Shown here: positions 1 through 9,980 of the stretch, in pieces
How the letters are laid out: every line of letters starts with the position of its first letter
Position numbering within the stretch: the stretch's first letter is position 1
From: Terriglobia bacterium
Lineage (GTDB): Bacteria; Acidobacteriota; Terriglobia; Terriglobales; Acidobacteriaceae
DNA length: 64,000 nt
Direction: 5' to 3'
NCBI GenBank assembly: GCA_020073525.1
Contig: JAIQFA010000008.1
Span: forward strand, 37,197 to 101,196
Program-made: the position numbers and the translations under genes
Notes under the pieces: model-generated
Told to the model about the DNA's origin: nothing
What the model saw: the letters and a program-made list of their open reading frames with translations, nothing else
The model's database searches: none

Positions 1-1
1 T

Positions 2-268
2 TTTGCCGCGGTTGAGATCGTGGCCGAGAAGGACGAATCAACCTACCGCTCCGCCATCGCCAAGTACGCTCTGCTAGCGGACACTACCTGGATGGTGGGC
101 AACAGCCCTAAGTCCGATATCAATCCCGCCCTGGCGGCAGGCCTCCACGCCGTCTTCGTTCCGCACGACAACACATGGATACTGGAGCACGAAGACCTGG
201 CAAACGCTCCACCGAACCAGCGCCTCCTGGTGGTGGAGCGTTTTACCGATCTGAAATCCCACTTCTAG
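2..268 (+). CDS. HAD-family hydrolase, C-terminal fragment
   Basis: The reading frame is open from the window edge, so the true start lies upstream. The visible 88 or so residues carry the end of a haloacid-dehalogenase fold: a Lys-Asp pair near the start (AEKDESTY), then a GNSPKSDINPALAAG stretch that matches HAD motif IV (GNS..SD...A..AG), and finally HAVFVPHDNTW. These motifs bind the Mg2+ ion and phosphate in phosphatases of the phosphoglycolate/5'-nucleotidase type. The substrate cannot be told from this fragment. It converges with the next gene, with 24 bases between the two stop codons. Confidence 0.75.
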   Translation, partial: FAAVEIVAEKDESTYRSAIAKYALLADTTWMVGNSPKSDINPALAAGLHAVFVPHDNTWILEHEDLANAPPNQRLLVVERFTDLKSHF

Positions 269-292
269 TTCCGCCCCAATGGCTGTCACCTG

Positions 293-643
293 TTACTGAA
301 TGGTGAAGGTCATGGCGTTCGAGTTCGCGCCGCCCGAGTGCACGTAGACCTGCACCGTGCCCGCATTCATGATGTCGGCCGCAGGGATATCTGCTGTGAC
401 CTGGTTGGCCGTGTCGTAGGTGGTGGTGAGCGTCGTCGTGCCCCAATACACCAACGAGTCCGTGCCAAAGCCCGAACCCTCGATCGTCATTGTGACCGCG
501 GAGCCGCCGGCCGGCGTGCTGCTGGGCGAGAGTTGTGTGATCTGGGGCGTTCCGTTCCCGTTCATGTAGTTGTGGGAACCATAGCCGCATCCGGCACCCA
601 TCAACGTGATTGCCAACAAAAGACCCAAACTGATCCGTGACAT
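293..643 (-). CDS. Small lipoprotein with one IPT/TIG domain
   Basis: A 116-residue protein. The start chosen is the ATG at 643, five bases after a GGAGG ribosome site; a GTG at 649 is a less likely start because it overlaps that site. The N-terminus MSRISLGLLLAITLMGAGC is a lipoprotein signal with a lipobox, so the mature protein should be lipid-anchored at Cys. Residues from about 30 onward form one IPT/TIG immunoglobulin-like domain (PQITQLSPSSTPAGG ... TMTIEGSGFG ... VQVYVHSGGANSNAMTFTIQ). Such domains in acidobacterial envelope proteins serve as structural or adhesive modules. No enzymatic motif is visible. Confidence 0.75.
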   Translation of the reverse strand: MSRISLGLLLAITLMGAGCGYGSHNYMNGNGTPQITQLSPSSTPAGGSAVTMTIEGSGFGTDSLVYWGTTTLTTTYDTANQVTADIPAADIMNAGTVQVYVHSGGANSNAMTFTIQ

Positions 644-894
644 CGGCACCTCCGAAGTTCTTGCGCTTTAACGTAGCAAGGACCGGAAAATGGGTTGTCA
701 CGAGTTCGTCATTTCCTGTTTACAAAAACCAAACACGGCGAATGCTGCCAAGGATGATGGACGGTTGGTCTCGGTTATCGGGCTAATCGCGTTGGGAGTG
801 CTGGTAAACCAAGCGCATGTGGCTCGTACACTAAGTGCAAATCATGTTCCAGCGCTTGCGAGTTTGCGGACGATCGGTAAGTTAGGAAGATGAA

Positions 895-920
895 AGGCGC
901 ACACCATTCGGAGTGCGCCT
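895..920 (-). terminator. Terminator of the TonB-dependent receptor gene
   Basis: Inverted repeat AGGCGCAC/GTGCGCCT with a 10-base loop, 13 bases past the receptor stop codon. Read on the minus strand it is followed by TTTC, which fits an intrinsic terminator. Confidence 0.6.
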
Positions 921-933
921 CGCAGAATGAAGG

Positions 934-3900
934 TTAGAAGCTGAAGCGGGCCTGCAGTTGGATCGTCCTGCTGCCCAAGGCGCTGCCGGCTACGCCGAAG
1001 TCGGGGTTTGGGGTACCATTCAACGTGCCATCCGGGTTTACCGAACCCAAAAACCCGTCGATCGAATTGGGGTTGATGTTCAACTTGTTGAAGAGGTTGT
1101 AAACGTCGGCACGGATTTCGAACTTCACGTTCTCTCCCAGCGCTGGAATCCTCGGGAAGCCGAAGCCCTTAGCGAGGCTGAGATCCACGGCATTGTAGCC
1201 GGGCCCGTTCAAGCTGTTGCGGTGGATTCCAGGTGTCGGTCCGGGCGAGGTGGCTGGAAAGGGTGCCCCTTGGACAAAAGTCGGGGGTACGAGGAATTTG
1301 GTGCCGTCGCCACCATAATTCGGATTTGTGTTTTGCATGAATGTGCTATTGGAGGTGCTTGTGCCCGCTCCAGGTAGAACCCCAGCCGGACGAAGCGTAC
1401 TGTAACTACTACCTCCATAGTACAGGCCAGCACCATTGATGCCGTAGAAGGGGTCCCATGGGAAACCTGAGTGTATGTTCCAAATGCCGCTTAGAGACCA
1501 CCCACCCGCTACTTTCTCAATCCAGCCATGACTACCATGGAAGAAGGTTGGCTGCCACAAGCCGAAGAGCTTAAATGCGTTCCGCACGTCGTAGTTAGCT
1601 CTCCCATACGCCGCATGCGTATCAAACGGGTAAGGATCCATGTAGTAGGGGCCAGAAAGCTCATCCATTGCCTTGGCCCAAGTGTATTGCGCCGATGCCT
1701 GGAAGGTGTGCGAGAAGTTATGCGTGAAGTTGGCGAGCATCGCGTTGTAATTCGCCGAACCTGTGTTCTGCCAGAAGTTGACAAAATTGACTAACGGATT
1801 CATCGTCAGCCCATTGGCCGCGCCGATCGCGTTCCAGTTGTTGTGTACGAGTAGGTGGCGTGTCTGATTGCCCTGGTAGCCCAAGCTGAACACCGACTTA
1901 TAGGGCAACTGATACTGCATGTCTAGAGAGTAGTGATAGTTGGAGATCGTCTTCGGGTTCGCCGGGAACCCAGTTATAAAGGCGTTCCCACCGAGCGGCA
2001 GGTTGCCCGGGCTAAAGGTTGTGATCGCGGCTGGATTCGGTGCATACCCAAAAATAGAGTGAATATCGGTGGCGGTTTCGTAGAGAATTCCGGTTGGTGT
2101 AGTTCCGTTAAATTTACAGGAGGGGTCGGTGAAGGGGAAGTCGCAGTGGAAGAATGGAGTCACCGCATTGGGTGGATTCCCGTAGCCATTTGCAGTGATG
2201 GCGATTTCGTTTTGGTTGTAATTGATGCCAAATCCGCCGCGGAATACCAGCTTGCTATCGAATTTGTTCGGCGACCAGGCAAATCCAATCATCGGGCCGA
2301 AGTTATTTTTCTGCGGATTGTAGAGGTGTCCGCCTATGCGGATGTTCAAACCTGTCAGCGCGTCCGCGCCCGATCCGAACTGCATTACATCCTGATTGTT
2401 CTGCTTGGCATACAAGGCTCCAAAGTACGACCACCGCAGGCCTAGGTTGATCGTCAGGTTGGAACGGACCTTGAAGTCGTCTTGAACAAACACGCCCCAT
2501 ATATTTACGCGATCATCCTGGCGATTGGCAAAGGGGATACCGGTCTTGGAATCGAACTGGCCTCCGTAGTTTCCTCCTTCGGCGAAAGGAGCATCATTAG
2601 CAAAATCCCACAAATTATGGAAGGCAAATCCGGGACGCGCAGCGTAAACAGCGTTGTTTAAATAAGAAAGCTTGGTGAATTCGAGACCGGCCTTGATGCT
2701 ATGACGTCTGATTATTTTGGTAAGGACGTCATTGAAAGTGTAGGTCCACTGGTTCAGGTTGCTCGGTCCCGGAGTTCCGAAGAACTGAGGAGTTGCGGGG
2801 GTCGCGCCCACCGAGCTGCCGATGGAATCGATATTGGCCTGCGGCAATCCAAAGGGCGCCTGAGGGTTGCTGGTGACCTCATTCCATTTCCATCCCGCGG
2901 CGTTGGCGCGTGCCTGGTTCAACAACGAGGACGAAAATGTATGGTTCCATACGAGCGAATACGCATAGTTGGTCTGGTCATGGTGCCAGAAGTTTTGCGA
3001 ACGGATGGGGCCGTTAAAATTGGTGTTTGTCAGTGGAACCCAGTAGAGAGCGAAGGTGAGCCTGTCTTTGTGGGTGATATCGGCGTCGACACGGCCGTTG
3101 TACTGGGTCTGTGATATTTTCGTCGGGTTCACCGTGTTGAAGAGCGCCAAGTCCGGTACTCCATCCAGTCCGCCGCCTACGCCAGGATGAGTGGGGTCGC
3201 CTCCATAGGTGAGATCCTGCAAACCTAGACCAGTCGTCATCGGCGAGCCCACATCCAAGCCCCCCGTCACGGTGTTGCAGTTCACGCCTTCCACAAGCCC
3301 GACCGATGCGCAAGTACGCGGGACGATCGCGCTTGCATGAACAGCGCTTCCCGGAAACGAGAGGTACTGTGCTGCAATGCTGCCGGGCGTCGCGGCCGAG
3401 GAATCAAACTGCGAAGTCTCATACCAGCCTTGCGCAGTGGTGGAAGCAGCAAGAGGACTGGTTTCAAAGTTGAAAAAGGCGAATATCTTGTTCTTCCAGA
3501 TCGGCCCGCCCAGGCTGGCGCCGTAATTGTTGAAACGGTTGTTGTCGCGGTTTAAACCACGCTCGGCAGCGGTGCCTGGGTGATTCGAGCCGACGCCATT
3601 CCAGCGCTGATAAGAGTTCAGTCCCGGGCGTGATGCTTTGAAGAATGCGCTGCCGTGCAGTTGATTGGTGCCGCTCTTAGAAATGACCTGGATTTGCGCA
3701 CCGCTGAACCGGCCATTCTCTGCATCGTAACTATTGGAGACTACCTTCATTTCTCCTACGGAGTCTTCACTGGGTGTGATCACGGTTGTGCCGCCCCAGA
3801 CCGCACTTACCGTGCTGATGCCATCGACGGTGATGCTGTTGGTCTCATACTGGCCGCCAGCATTCTGGATCTGCGGGCCGTTCTCGGTTGCGAAAACGCC

Positions 3901-4479
3901 ATTACCCCCGGGAGGAGCTCCGGGTCCCTGACCTCCAGGCAACTGGAAGCCCCCGCCGCCGCCTTGTTGTGAACCATCTCCGAAAACTCCCGGCGTCAGT
4001 TGCGCCAGTTGAAACACGTCGCGATTGAACGACGGCATGTGCTGGATCTGGTTGCTGGTGATCGTGCCACTCAAGGTGGCAGTCTCCGTGTCCAGCGCCA
4101 GTGTTGTGCCCGATACGGTCACGGTCTCGGTAACTTGGCCCACCTCAACTTGCAGGTCCAGCGCATTGAGCTGCTCGGCGATGATCCGTACATTCTCAAG
4201 CACCTTCTGCTTGAACCCCTTGGCCTGCACGGTCAGTCGATAGGGGGCGGGTGCCAGCGCGTAGAACTGGTAAATGCCGTTACCGTCAGAGGTCGACACG
4301 ACTGTACGGTTCGTGTCTTTGTCGACTAGAGTCACGGTCGCGCCAGGAACCACTGCGCCCTGGGAATCCGTCACCGTTCCGCGGAGAGAAGCGCGATATT
4401 GTGCCTGGACCAAGCTGGTTGATGCAACGATGCTGACGATCAGCAGTGCCACGTGGACTGCAACACTCGTACGCCTCAT
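934..4479 (-). CDS. Oar-like TonB-dependent outer-membrane receptor
   Basis: About 1,181 residues. The start is ATG 4479, four bases after a strong GAGGAGG site; a TTG at 4497 lies upstream of that site and is rejected. Order of parts: signal peptide ending around VQAQ; a carboxypeptidase-regulatory-like beta-sandwich (about residues 28-115, RGTVTDSQGAVVPGATVTL); a plug domain (about 140-260, NSITVDGIST); then a long beta-barrel ending in the terminal Phe (ARFSF) needed for BAM insertion. It should import a bulky ligand using TonB energy. It lies downstream of the LacI regulator in the same orientation and has its own operator-like palindrome upstream, so it probably takes up the oligosaccharide that the divergent glycosidases process. 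No SusD-like partner is present. Confidence 0.93.
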   Translation of the reverse strand: MRRTSVAVHVALLIVSIVASTSLVQAQYRASLRGTVTDSQGAVVPGATVTLVDKDTNRTVVSTSDGNGIYQFYALAPAPYRLTVQAKGFKQKVLENVRIIAEQLNALDLQVEVGQVTETVTVSGTTLALDTETATLSGTITSNQIQHMPSFNRDVFQLAQLTPGVFGDGSQQGGGGGFQLPGGQGPGAPPGGNGVFATENGPQIQNAGGQYETNSITVDGISTVSAVWGGTTVITPSEDSVGEMKVVSNSYDAENGRFSGAQIQVISKSGTNQLHGSAFFKASRPGLNSYQRWNGVGSNHPGTAAERGLNRDNNRFNNYGASLGGPIWKNKIFAFFNFETSPLAASTTAQGWYETSQFDSSAATPGSIAAQYLSFPGSAVHASAIVPRTCASVGLVEGVNCNTVTGGLDVGSPMTTGLGLQDLTYGGDPTHPGVGGGLDGVPDLALFNTVNPTKISQTQYNGRVDADITHKDRLTFALYWVPLTNTNFNGPIRSQNFWHHDQTNYAYSLVWNHTFSSSLLNQARANAAGWKWNEVTSNPQAPFGLPQANIDSIGSSVGATPATPQFFGTPGPSNLNQWTYTFNDVLTKIIRRHSIKAGLEFTKLSYLNNAVYAARPGFAFHNLWDFANDAPFAEGGNYGGQFDSKTGIPFANRQDDRVNIWGVFVQDDFKVRSNLTINLGLRWSYFGALYAKQNNQDVMQFGSGADALTGLNIRIGGHLYNPQKNNFGPMIGFAWSPNKFDSKLVFRGGFGINYNQNEIAITANGYGNPPNAVTPFFHCDFPFTDPSCKFNGTTPTGILYETATDIHSIFGYAPNPAAITTFSPGNLPLGGNAFITGFPANPKTISNYHYSLDMQYQLPYKSVFSLGYQGNQTRHLLVHNNWNAIGAANGLTMNPLVNFVNFWQNTGSANYNAMLANFTHNFSHTFQASAQYTWAKAMDELSGPYYMDPYPFDTHAAYGRANYDVRNAFKLFGLWQPTFFHGSHGWIEKVAGGWSLSGIWNIHSGFPWDPFYGINGAGLYYGGSSYSTLRPAGVLPGAGTSTSNSTFMQNTNPNYGGDGTKFLVPPTFVQGAPFPATSPGPTPGIHRNSLNGPGYNAVDLSLAKGFGFPRIPALGENVKFEIRADVYNLFNKLNINPNSIDGFLGSVNPDGTLNGTPNPDFGVAGSALGSRTIQLQARFSF

Positions 4480-4540
4480 GAAGCCTCCTCGGAACAACGC
4501 GGTTGCCGAAAACCCGGCCGATTCAACAACACGGTGAATC

Positions 4541-4574
4541 GTTACTAAATCGCTTTTCCAATGATTTAGTAAAC
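4541..4574 (-). promoter_or_regulatory. Putative LacI operator before the receptor gene
   Basis: Inverted repeat TTACTAAATC (4542-4551) and GATTTAGTAA (4563-4572), perfect over 10 bp with an 11-base gap, 62-95 bases upstream of the receptor start. The same ACTAA...TTAGT arms occur in the lacI/GH3 intergenic region. LacI-family proteins bind such palindromes. Binding is inferred. Confidence 0.6.
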
Positions 4575-4751
4575 CGATGCTGCTTATAACACGCAGAAAT
4601 CTCGGCAGTCAAGGGCATAAACGAAAAGCGATGGAAGGTGGGAAATCAGGTTATGGAAATAGGGAGACAACTATGGAAATCAGAACGGATGGGAGCGGCA
4701 TGCGGAGAGTTTTGTGCAGGTTTTGTTCGGAAAATCGATTATGCGAATTCG

Positions 4752-5867
4752 CTACCTTTTGTCTCGGTTGCTCCGCCCCGGCGCGCAGGTGGTTTCGCGT
4801 ACAACCAGTTCCGGTTCAACCACGTGGTTGTCGCAGAATTCAGCACCTGGATGGTTAATACGCTTTAACAAGATTTCGGCGGCCGCGCGTCCCATTTCGC
4901 GCAGCGGCTGCCGTACGGTGGTTAATCCGGGATTTTGGAAAGCGGCACTCTGAATGTCGTCAAATCCGACAACCGAAACATCCTCGGGGACTCTCAACCC
5001 CGACTCGCGCAGCGCACGAATTGCTCCCATGGCCGAGATATCGTTGAAAGCAAAAATCGCAGTGAACGGTTCTTTGGTCGCCAGCAAAGTTTTCGCGGCA
5101 ACATATCCCGTTTGCGGGGAGGGCGAATCACCCTGCAACTGAGTTACGAGCCGGGGATTGATCTTTAAACCATTCTGACGGGCCGCACGTTCGATATTTG
5201 CCCAGCGAACTTCGGTGTCGGAACTGAACTCCTGCCCCTTGATGAAGGCAATCTGCCGGTGACCGAGCTGAACCAAGTGCTTCAAAGCCAGTTCAGCAGC
5301 CCGTTGATGGTTCAACACAATGTTGGTGACCCCCTTGACCTCATTGTGGCCGGATACCGTCACAACTGGCACGGAAGGGTCGAGATGCCAGGGAGTGTCG
5401 ACGGCGATCAGTCCGTCCACTGATCGTTCCAGGAACATGCGGGGGTATTCGTCAATCAGATCGACGCGATGCCGATGGCTGGCGACGAAGTAAAAATAGC
5501 CCTCCTGCAAAAGGTAATCTTCGACCCCGCTCATCACAGAAGCCGAGTACCCGTCGCTCACTTCAGGAACGATGACCCCGATGGTGAAGCTGCGCTGGGT
5601 ACGCAACGAGCGGGCAAAGAAGCTGGGACGATACTTGAATTTCCGCGCGGCCTCAAAAATCCGATCCTTGGTCACTTGCGGAATGGAGTCGGCAACGCTC
5701 GATCGGTTTATAACGAGGGAAACAGTCGCGGGCGAAAGCGAAAGGTGTTCCGCGAGCTGTTTCAAGCTAACGGGCTTCCGCGAGGGGTGTTCGGCAGCCT
5801 CGCTGCTTTGTTTCACCTTCTTCTTAGCCACGGAGCGAAGTCTTGCACAATGAAGCCGCCGGGGCAA
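4752..5867 (-). CDS. LacI-family transcriptional regulator
   Basis: Up to 371 residues. A TTG at 5867 opens the frame, but a GTG at 5831 would give the more usual N-terminus (VAKKKVKQ) and about 359 residues; neither has a clear ribosome site, so the start is uncertain. A helix-turn-helix of the LacI type is clear ([20 protein letters not shown], about residues 33-52, followed by a hinge with [12 protein letters not shown]). The rest is the periplasmic-binding-protein-like effector domain ([13 protein letters not shown] ... [19 protein letters not shown] ... VSVVGFDDI). It sits between the receptor gene and the divergent GH3-GH39-GH144-like operon and should repress both until a sugar is bound. 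Confidence 0.92.
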   Translation of the reverse strand: MPRRLHCARLRSVAKKKVKQSSEAAEHPSRKPVSLKQLAEHLSLSPATVSLVINRSSVADSIPQVTKDRIFEAARKFKYRPSFFARSLRTQRSFTIGVIVPEVSDGYSASVMSGVEDYLLQEGYFYFVASHRHRVDLIDEYPRMFLERSVDGLIAVDTPWHLDPSVPVVTVSGHNEVKGVTNIVLNHQRAAELALKHLVQLGHRQIAFIKGQEFSSDTEVRWANIERAARQNGLKINPRLVTQLQGDSPSPQTGYVAAKTLLATKEPFTAIFAFNDISAMGAIRALRESGLRVPEDVSVVGFDDIQSAAFQNPGLTTVRQPLREMGRAAAEILLKRINHPGAEFCDNHVVEPELVVRETTCAPGRSNRDKR

Positions 5868-5944
5868 GCGACGATCTCGGTGCTCTTTTCGTCACCTCCC
5901 TTGACATCGGAGCGGAAAACGTATTTCATACAGACCGTCAACCC

Positions 5945-5967
5945 TTTACTAACGCGATTTAGTTAAG
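5945..5967. promoter_or_regulatory. Putative LacI operator in the lacI/GH3 intergenic region
   Basis: TTACTAA-CGCGA-TTTAGTTAA contains a 16-bp palindrome ACTAA-N6-TTAGT (5948-5963) with CG near its centre, typical of LacI operators. It lies 35 bases before the GH3 start and upstream of lacI, so one site could control both directions. The arms match the site before the receptor gene. Confidence 0.6.
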
Positions 5968-5998
5968 CACATTGTCATAATTGTTGAGGTGCTGATTC

Positions 5999-8416
5999 AT
6001 GTGGTTCCCGGTGCGGCCTGCACAATCTTCGCGCGTACTGTTTTTTTTCTTGCGCTCAAGCGCACTGCTTCGGAAAGCCTCTGCGTGGCTTCTATGCGCT
6101 GTTTGTCTGGCAGGGAACAATGTTGCCCAGTCGGCGCAGGCGACGGCCCCGCCTGCGACAACGTCCCAGGTCGCTCTGAGTAATGACGGCATAGCGGATC
6201 CCAAACTTGATGCCCGTGTGTCGTCACTACTGCAAACCATGACCCTGGAAGAAAAGATTGGTCAGCTAGTGCAATATTCCGCCGGCCAAGCGACGGGCCC
6301 TGGCACGGGGCGGACCGACTACAAAGAAATGATTGCTCGTGGCCAGATCGGATCGTTGCTCAATGTCATCGACACGCCGCTGATCAATGAATATCAGCGC
6401 ATCGCTGTCGAGCAATCACGATTGCACATTCCTTTACTCTTCGGGCTCGATGTAATCCACGGGTTCCGGACCGAATTTCCGATTCCGTTGGGAATGGCTT
6501 CCACCTGGGATCCCGCTTTGGTGGAGAAGGCGTCGCATGTGGCGGCGCTTGAAGCCTCCGCAATCGGTATCCGATGGACTTTTTCCCCGATGGTCGACAT
6601 CGCCCGCGATGCCCGCTGGGGCCGCATGATGGAAGGCGCCGGGGAAGATCCGTATCTTGGTTCAGCGATGGCCGCAGCGTATGTGCGCGGCTACCAGGGT
6701 TCGCGTTTGAATGCGCCGGACACCATGGCGGCGTGCGTTAAGCACTACGTGGGGTATGGCGCTGCGGAGGCTGGCCGGGATTACAACTCGACCGAGATTT
6801 CCGAACACACCCTGCGTGAGTTCTATCTGCCTCCATTTCATGCGGCGGTCAATGCAGGTACGGCAACTCTGATGAGCGCCTTTAATTCCCTCAACGGTGT
6901 GCCGTCTTCCGCGAATCGGTTTACGCTCACTGAGATTCTGCGGAACGAGTGGGGATTTAAAGGGATGGTCGTCAGCGACTGGTCCTCAATCGGAGAGCTT
7001 GTGGCACACGGTATTGCCGCGGATGGCGCGACCGCGGCGCGCAAGGCCTTCCTGGCCGGGGTCGACATGGATATGGCAAGCAGCCTGTACCACGATCACC
7101 TCGCCCAACTCGTGACCTCGGGCGCCGTGCCGGAGGCAAATATTGACGAAGGCGTCCGTCGGGTTCTGCGCGCAAAGCTCGCGCTCGGCCTTTTCGAACA
7201 TCCCTACGTTGACGAAGGACGAGCCGGAAAATCCTTCTTTCTTCCAGAAAGCCTGCAGTTGGCGCAAACCATTGCGGAGCGTTCTTTTGTCCTCCTGAAA
7301 AACATTCCGGCAGCCGGCGGCAAGCCTCTGCTGCCGATCTCGAAGGAGGTGAGAACTGTCGCCGTCATCGGCCCGCTCGCCGACAATCCTTCCGACCCGG
7401 AGGGATTGTCCACCGGCCTCAAAACCGGAGTCTTGTCTTTTCCTGCCGAATTAGCGCGGCGCTTGGGGGAAAGAAACGTGCTCCGCTCCAAGGGCGCCGG
7501 GATTCTCAAAGGCAGCAACGAAGAAATCGCGGCGGCGGTCGCCGCTGCCAAGCGCGCGGATCTGACGATTCTGACCCTGGGCGAGTCACCAGAAATGAGC
7601 GGAGAAGCGGCGTCTCGTTCGAATCTCGGTTTGCCCGGGCGCCAGCAGGAATTGCTCGAAGCCATCGTCAACACGGGTAAGCCGGTTGTGCTGATTCTCT
7701 TCAGCGGCCGTCCGCTCACCGTACCGTGGGCCTTTGCGCACGTGTCGTCCGTGCTGGCAGCATGGCTTCCGGGAACCGAAGCAGGCCCGGCGCTGGCGCG
7801 GACGCTCTTCGGCGAATCCAATCCCAGTGGCAAACTGGTCGTAAGCTGGCCCCGCAGCGTCGGACAAGAACCGCTTTACTACAACGCCCTGAGCACCGGA
7901 AGGCCACCGGGCACGGTCGATCTAACGCGCCCGCCAAATAGCGTGGAGTCGAGATATGTGTCGCGCTACATCGATGAGCAAAATTCTCCGCAGTTTCCCT
8001 TTGGCTTCGGAGGTTCTTACACCACTTTCAGTTATGGACCGACTGAGATCAACAAAACCCAACTGAGCGCTGCGGACTTGAACCAAAGCTTGCGCGGCAA
8101 AGCGGGTACGTCGACTTCGCTGACCGTCGAGGCCGCCGTCTCCAACACCGGTTCGCAGGCAGGCGAGGAATTGGTGCAACTCTATGTCCGCCTGCAAGGA
8201 ACCAGCACCGCTCAGCCAGTTCGTGCCCTGAAGGGCTTTCAGCGGATCGCACTAGCCTCGGGAGAAACGAAGAAAGTCACGTTCAACCTGGAACCGGACA
8301 CATTCGCGATCTGGAATGACCGCAACCAATTTGCAGTTGAGCCCGCCAAGGTCACCGTGTGGATCAGTCCGGATTCCGCCAGCGGTTCTGATGCAAAGCT
8401 CGAAATCTTACCCTAG
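5999..8416 (+). CDS. bglX: Secreted GH3 beta-glucosidase (BglX-like)
   Basis: An 805-residue enzyme with ATG 5999 placed seven bases after GAGGTG. A long N-terminal signal region is followed by the GH3 TIM-barrel domain (about 75-400, LLQTMTLEEKIGQLVQYS, KHYVGYGAAEAGRDYNS), with the nucleophile predicted as Asp327 in MVVSDWSS. The second alpha/beta domain spans about 430-660 (LLKNIPAAGG, LTLGESPEMSGEA), and a C-terminal fibronectin-III-like domain spans about 700-790 (GEELVQLYVR). The family removes non-reducing beta-glucosyl units in the periplasm. It is the first gene of a three-gene operon with GH39 and GH144-like enzymes, so it probably trims oligosaccharides released by the latter. Confidence 0.93.
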   Translation: MWFPVRPAQSSRVLFFFLRSSALLRKASAWLLCAVCLAGNNVAQSAQATAPPATTSQVALSNDGIADPKLDARVSSLLQTMTLEEKIGQLVQYSAGQATGPGTGRTDYKEMIARGQIGSLLNVIDTPLINEYQRIAVEQSRLHIPLLFGLDVIHGFRTEFPIPLGMASTWDPALVEKASHVAALEASAIGIRWTFSPMVDIARDARWGRMMEGAGEDPYLGSAMAAAYVRGYQGSRLNAPDTMAACVKHYVGYGAAEAGRDYNSTEISEHTLREFYLPPFHAAVNAGTATLMSAFNSLNGVPSSANRFTLTEILRNEWGFKGMVVSDWSSIGELVAHGIAADGATAARKAFLAGVDMDMASSLYHDHLAQLVTSGAVPEANIDEGVRRVLRAKLALGLFEHPYVDEGRAGKSFFLPESLQLAQTIAERSFVLLKNIPAAGGKPLLPISKEVRTVAVIGPLADNPSDPEGLSTGLKTGVLSFPAELARRLGERNVLRSKGAGILKGSNEEIAAAVAAAKRADLTILTLGESPEMSGEAASRSNLGLPGRQQELLEAIVNTGKPVVLILFSGRPLTVPWAFAHVSSVLAAWLPGTEAGPALARTLFGESNPSGKLVVSWPRSVGQEPLYYNALSTGRPPGTVDLTRPPNSVESRYVSRYIDEQNSPQFPFGFGGSYTTFSYGPTEINKTQLSAADLNQSLRGKAGTSTSLTVEAAVSNTGSQAGEELVQLYVRLQGTSTAQPVRALKGFQRIALASGETKKVTFNLEPDTFAIWNDRNQFAVEPAKVTVWISPDSASGSDAKLEILP

Positions 8417-8425
8417 AACAACTGT

Positions 8426-9934
8426 ATGAAACTGTGTTGTTGCGCTCTCGGCGTTCTGCTCGGATTGAAGCTGTTGGCGGGCCCGTGCTGGGCGCAGACC
8501 TCGGTTGAAAGAGTGGTTGTCGATGCCCGTGCGCCGGGACACCCATTCCCCCACTTCTGGGAACAGACATTCGGTTCGGGCCGAGCCATTCTTGCCTTGC
8601 GCGAGAGTTACCGCGACGATCTGCGCGAAGTCAAAAAGGTTACCGAGTTCCGCTACGTTCGTTTTCATAACATCCTGCACGACGAAGTTGGAGTCTATGA
8701 CGAAGACGACAATGGGAACCCGGTCTACAATTTTTCCTACGTCGATCAGATCTACGATGGCTTGCTGCAAAACGGGGTACGGCCCTTCGTCGAGATCAGC
8801 TTCATGCCGAAGAAACTCGCGCTGCGCCAGGATGTGCATCCTTTTTGGTACAAACAGATTGTCGCGCCTCCGAAGGATTACAAGAGATGGGACGACCTGA
8901 TTCGCGCCTTTGGGCAGCATCTTGTCGATCGCTACGGTCTCGACGAAGTAGCCAAATGGTACTTTGAGGTTTGGAACGAACCCAATATCGACTTTTGGAC
9001 CGGCGATCCCAAACAAGCGACTTACTTCGAGTTATATGACCACACCGCGCGAGCTCTGAAATCGGTAAGTCCCCGTCTACGTGTTGGCGGTCCAGCAACT
9101 TCCTCCGCGCACTGGGTGGATGCGTTTATTCAGCACGCCGCTGCGCAGAATGTTCCCACCGACTTCATTTCCAGCCATGGCTACGCGGACGATACCGTGC
9201 AAGATCTGTTGGGCACGACCGAAGACATTCCCATGGATCACAGGGTCTGCAGAGCGATCAAGAAGGTTCACGATCAGATCGCTGCGTCACAGCGTCCGTC
9301 ACTGCCTTTGATGTGGACCGAATGGAATGTCCCGTCGTTTGGGCCTCTCAATGCCCGAGACACGGAGTACGTTGGCGCCGCTCTCGCCGATGACATCCAG
9401 CAGTGCGATGGCCTGGTGAATATGATGTCGTTCTGGACTTTCAGCGACGTATTCGAGGAAGGTGGTCCCGGTCGCGAACCTTTCGGTGGCAGCTTCGGCC
9501 TGGTCGCGTTAGGCGGTATCAAGAAGCCGAGCTATACGGCATTTGCCGTGCTGCATAAGCTCGGGCAAGAGAGGATCGTGCAGGATACACCCAATGTTCT
9601 AGCAACTCGTCGCCGCGACGGGTCGCTTGCAATTGCAGCATGGAATCTGGTTGATCCGGACAGGAAGGGCTCTGAGGAAACCGTCGACTTCGAGATCCGC
9701 GGCGTGCCGCCGGACAGTTCGGTGCGAGTGAGCCGCGCAGACTCGGAGCATGGGAATACGCTTGCGGCGTACCAGCGCATGGGCAGCCCGCGGTATCCTA
9801 CGCAGGCACAGGTCCGGGAGTTGAATCGTGTGGCGGAAACCGCGCCCGCCCAAAGTCTTCGACTGTCAAAAGGTTCCATCAGGTTGCATCTGCCGGTGAA
9901 CGGCATCTCGCTGATTGAGGTACCCGGGAAATAG
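8426..9934 (+). CDS. Secreted GH39 glycosidase (beta-xylosidase-like)
   Basis: A 502-residue protein that begins nine bases after the GH3 stop codon, so the two are co-transcribed. Signal peptide ends near GPCWAQ. The GH39 barrel is recognisable from FRYVRFHNILHDEVGVY, the acid/base Glu185 in VWNEPN, and the nucleophile Glu299 in MWTEWNVPS. A small beta-sandwich follows at the C-terminus. Characterised GH39 members are retaining beta-xylosidases or alpha-iduronidases, but bacterial members of mixed operons also act on other linkages, so the substrate here is open. Confidence 0.88.
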   Translation: MKLCCCALGVLLGLKLLAGPCWAQTSVERVVVDARAPGHPFPHFWEQTFGSGRAILALRESYRDDLREVKKVTEFRYVRFHNILHDEVGVYDEDDNGNPVYNFSYVDQIYDGLLQNGVRPFVEISFMPKKLALRQDVHPFWYKQIVAPPKDYKRWDDLIRAFGQHLVDRYGLDEVAKWYFEVWNEPNIDFWTGDPKQATYFELYDHTARALKSVSPRLRVGGPATSSAHWVDAFIQHAAAQNVPTDFISSHGYADDTVQDLLGTTEDIPMDHRVCRAIKKVHDQIAASQRPSLPLMWTEWNVPSFGPLNARDTEYVGAALADDIQQCDGLVNMMSFWTFSDVFEEGGPGREPFGGSFGLVALGGIKKPSYTAFAVLHKLGQERIVQDTPNVLATRRRDGSLAIAAWNLVDPDRKGSEETVDFEIRGVPPDSSVRVSRADSEHGNTLAAYQRMGSPRYPTQAQVRELNRVAETAPAQSLRLSKGSIRLHLPVNGISLIEVPGK

Positions 9935-9980
9935 ATTTCAGCCGTGTTCGAATTGAGTCGGAGGAGAAAAATCGAAAGTC

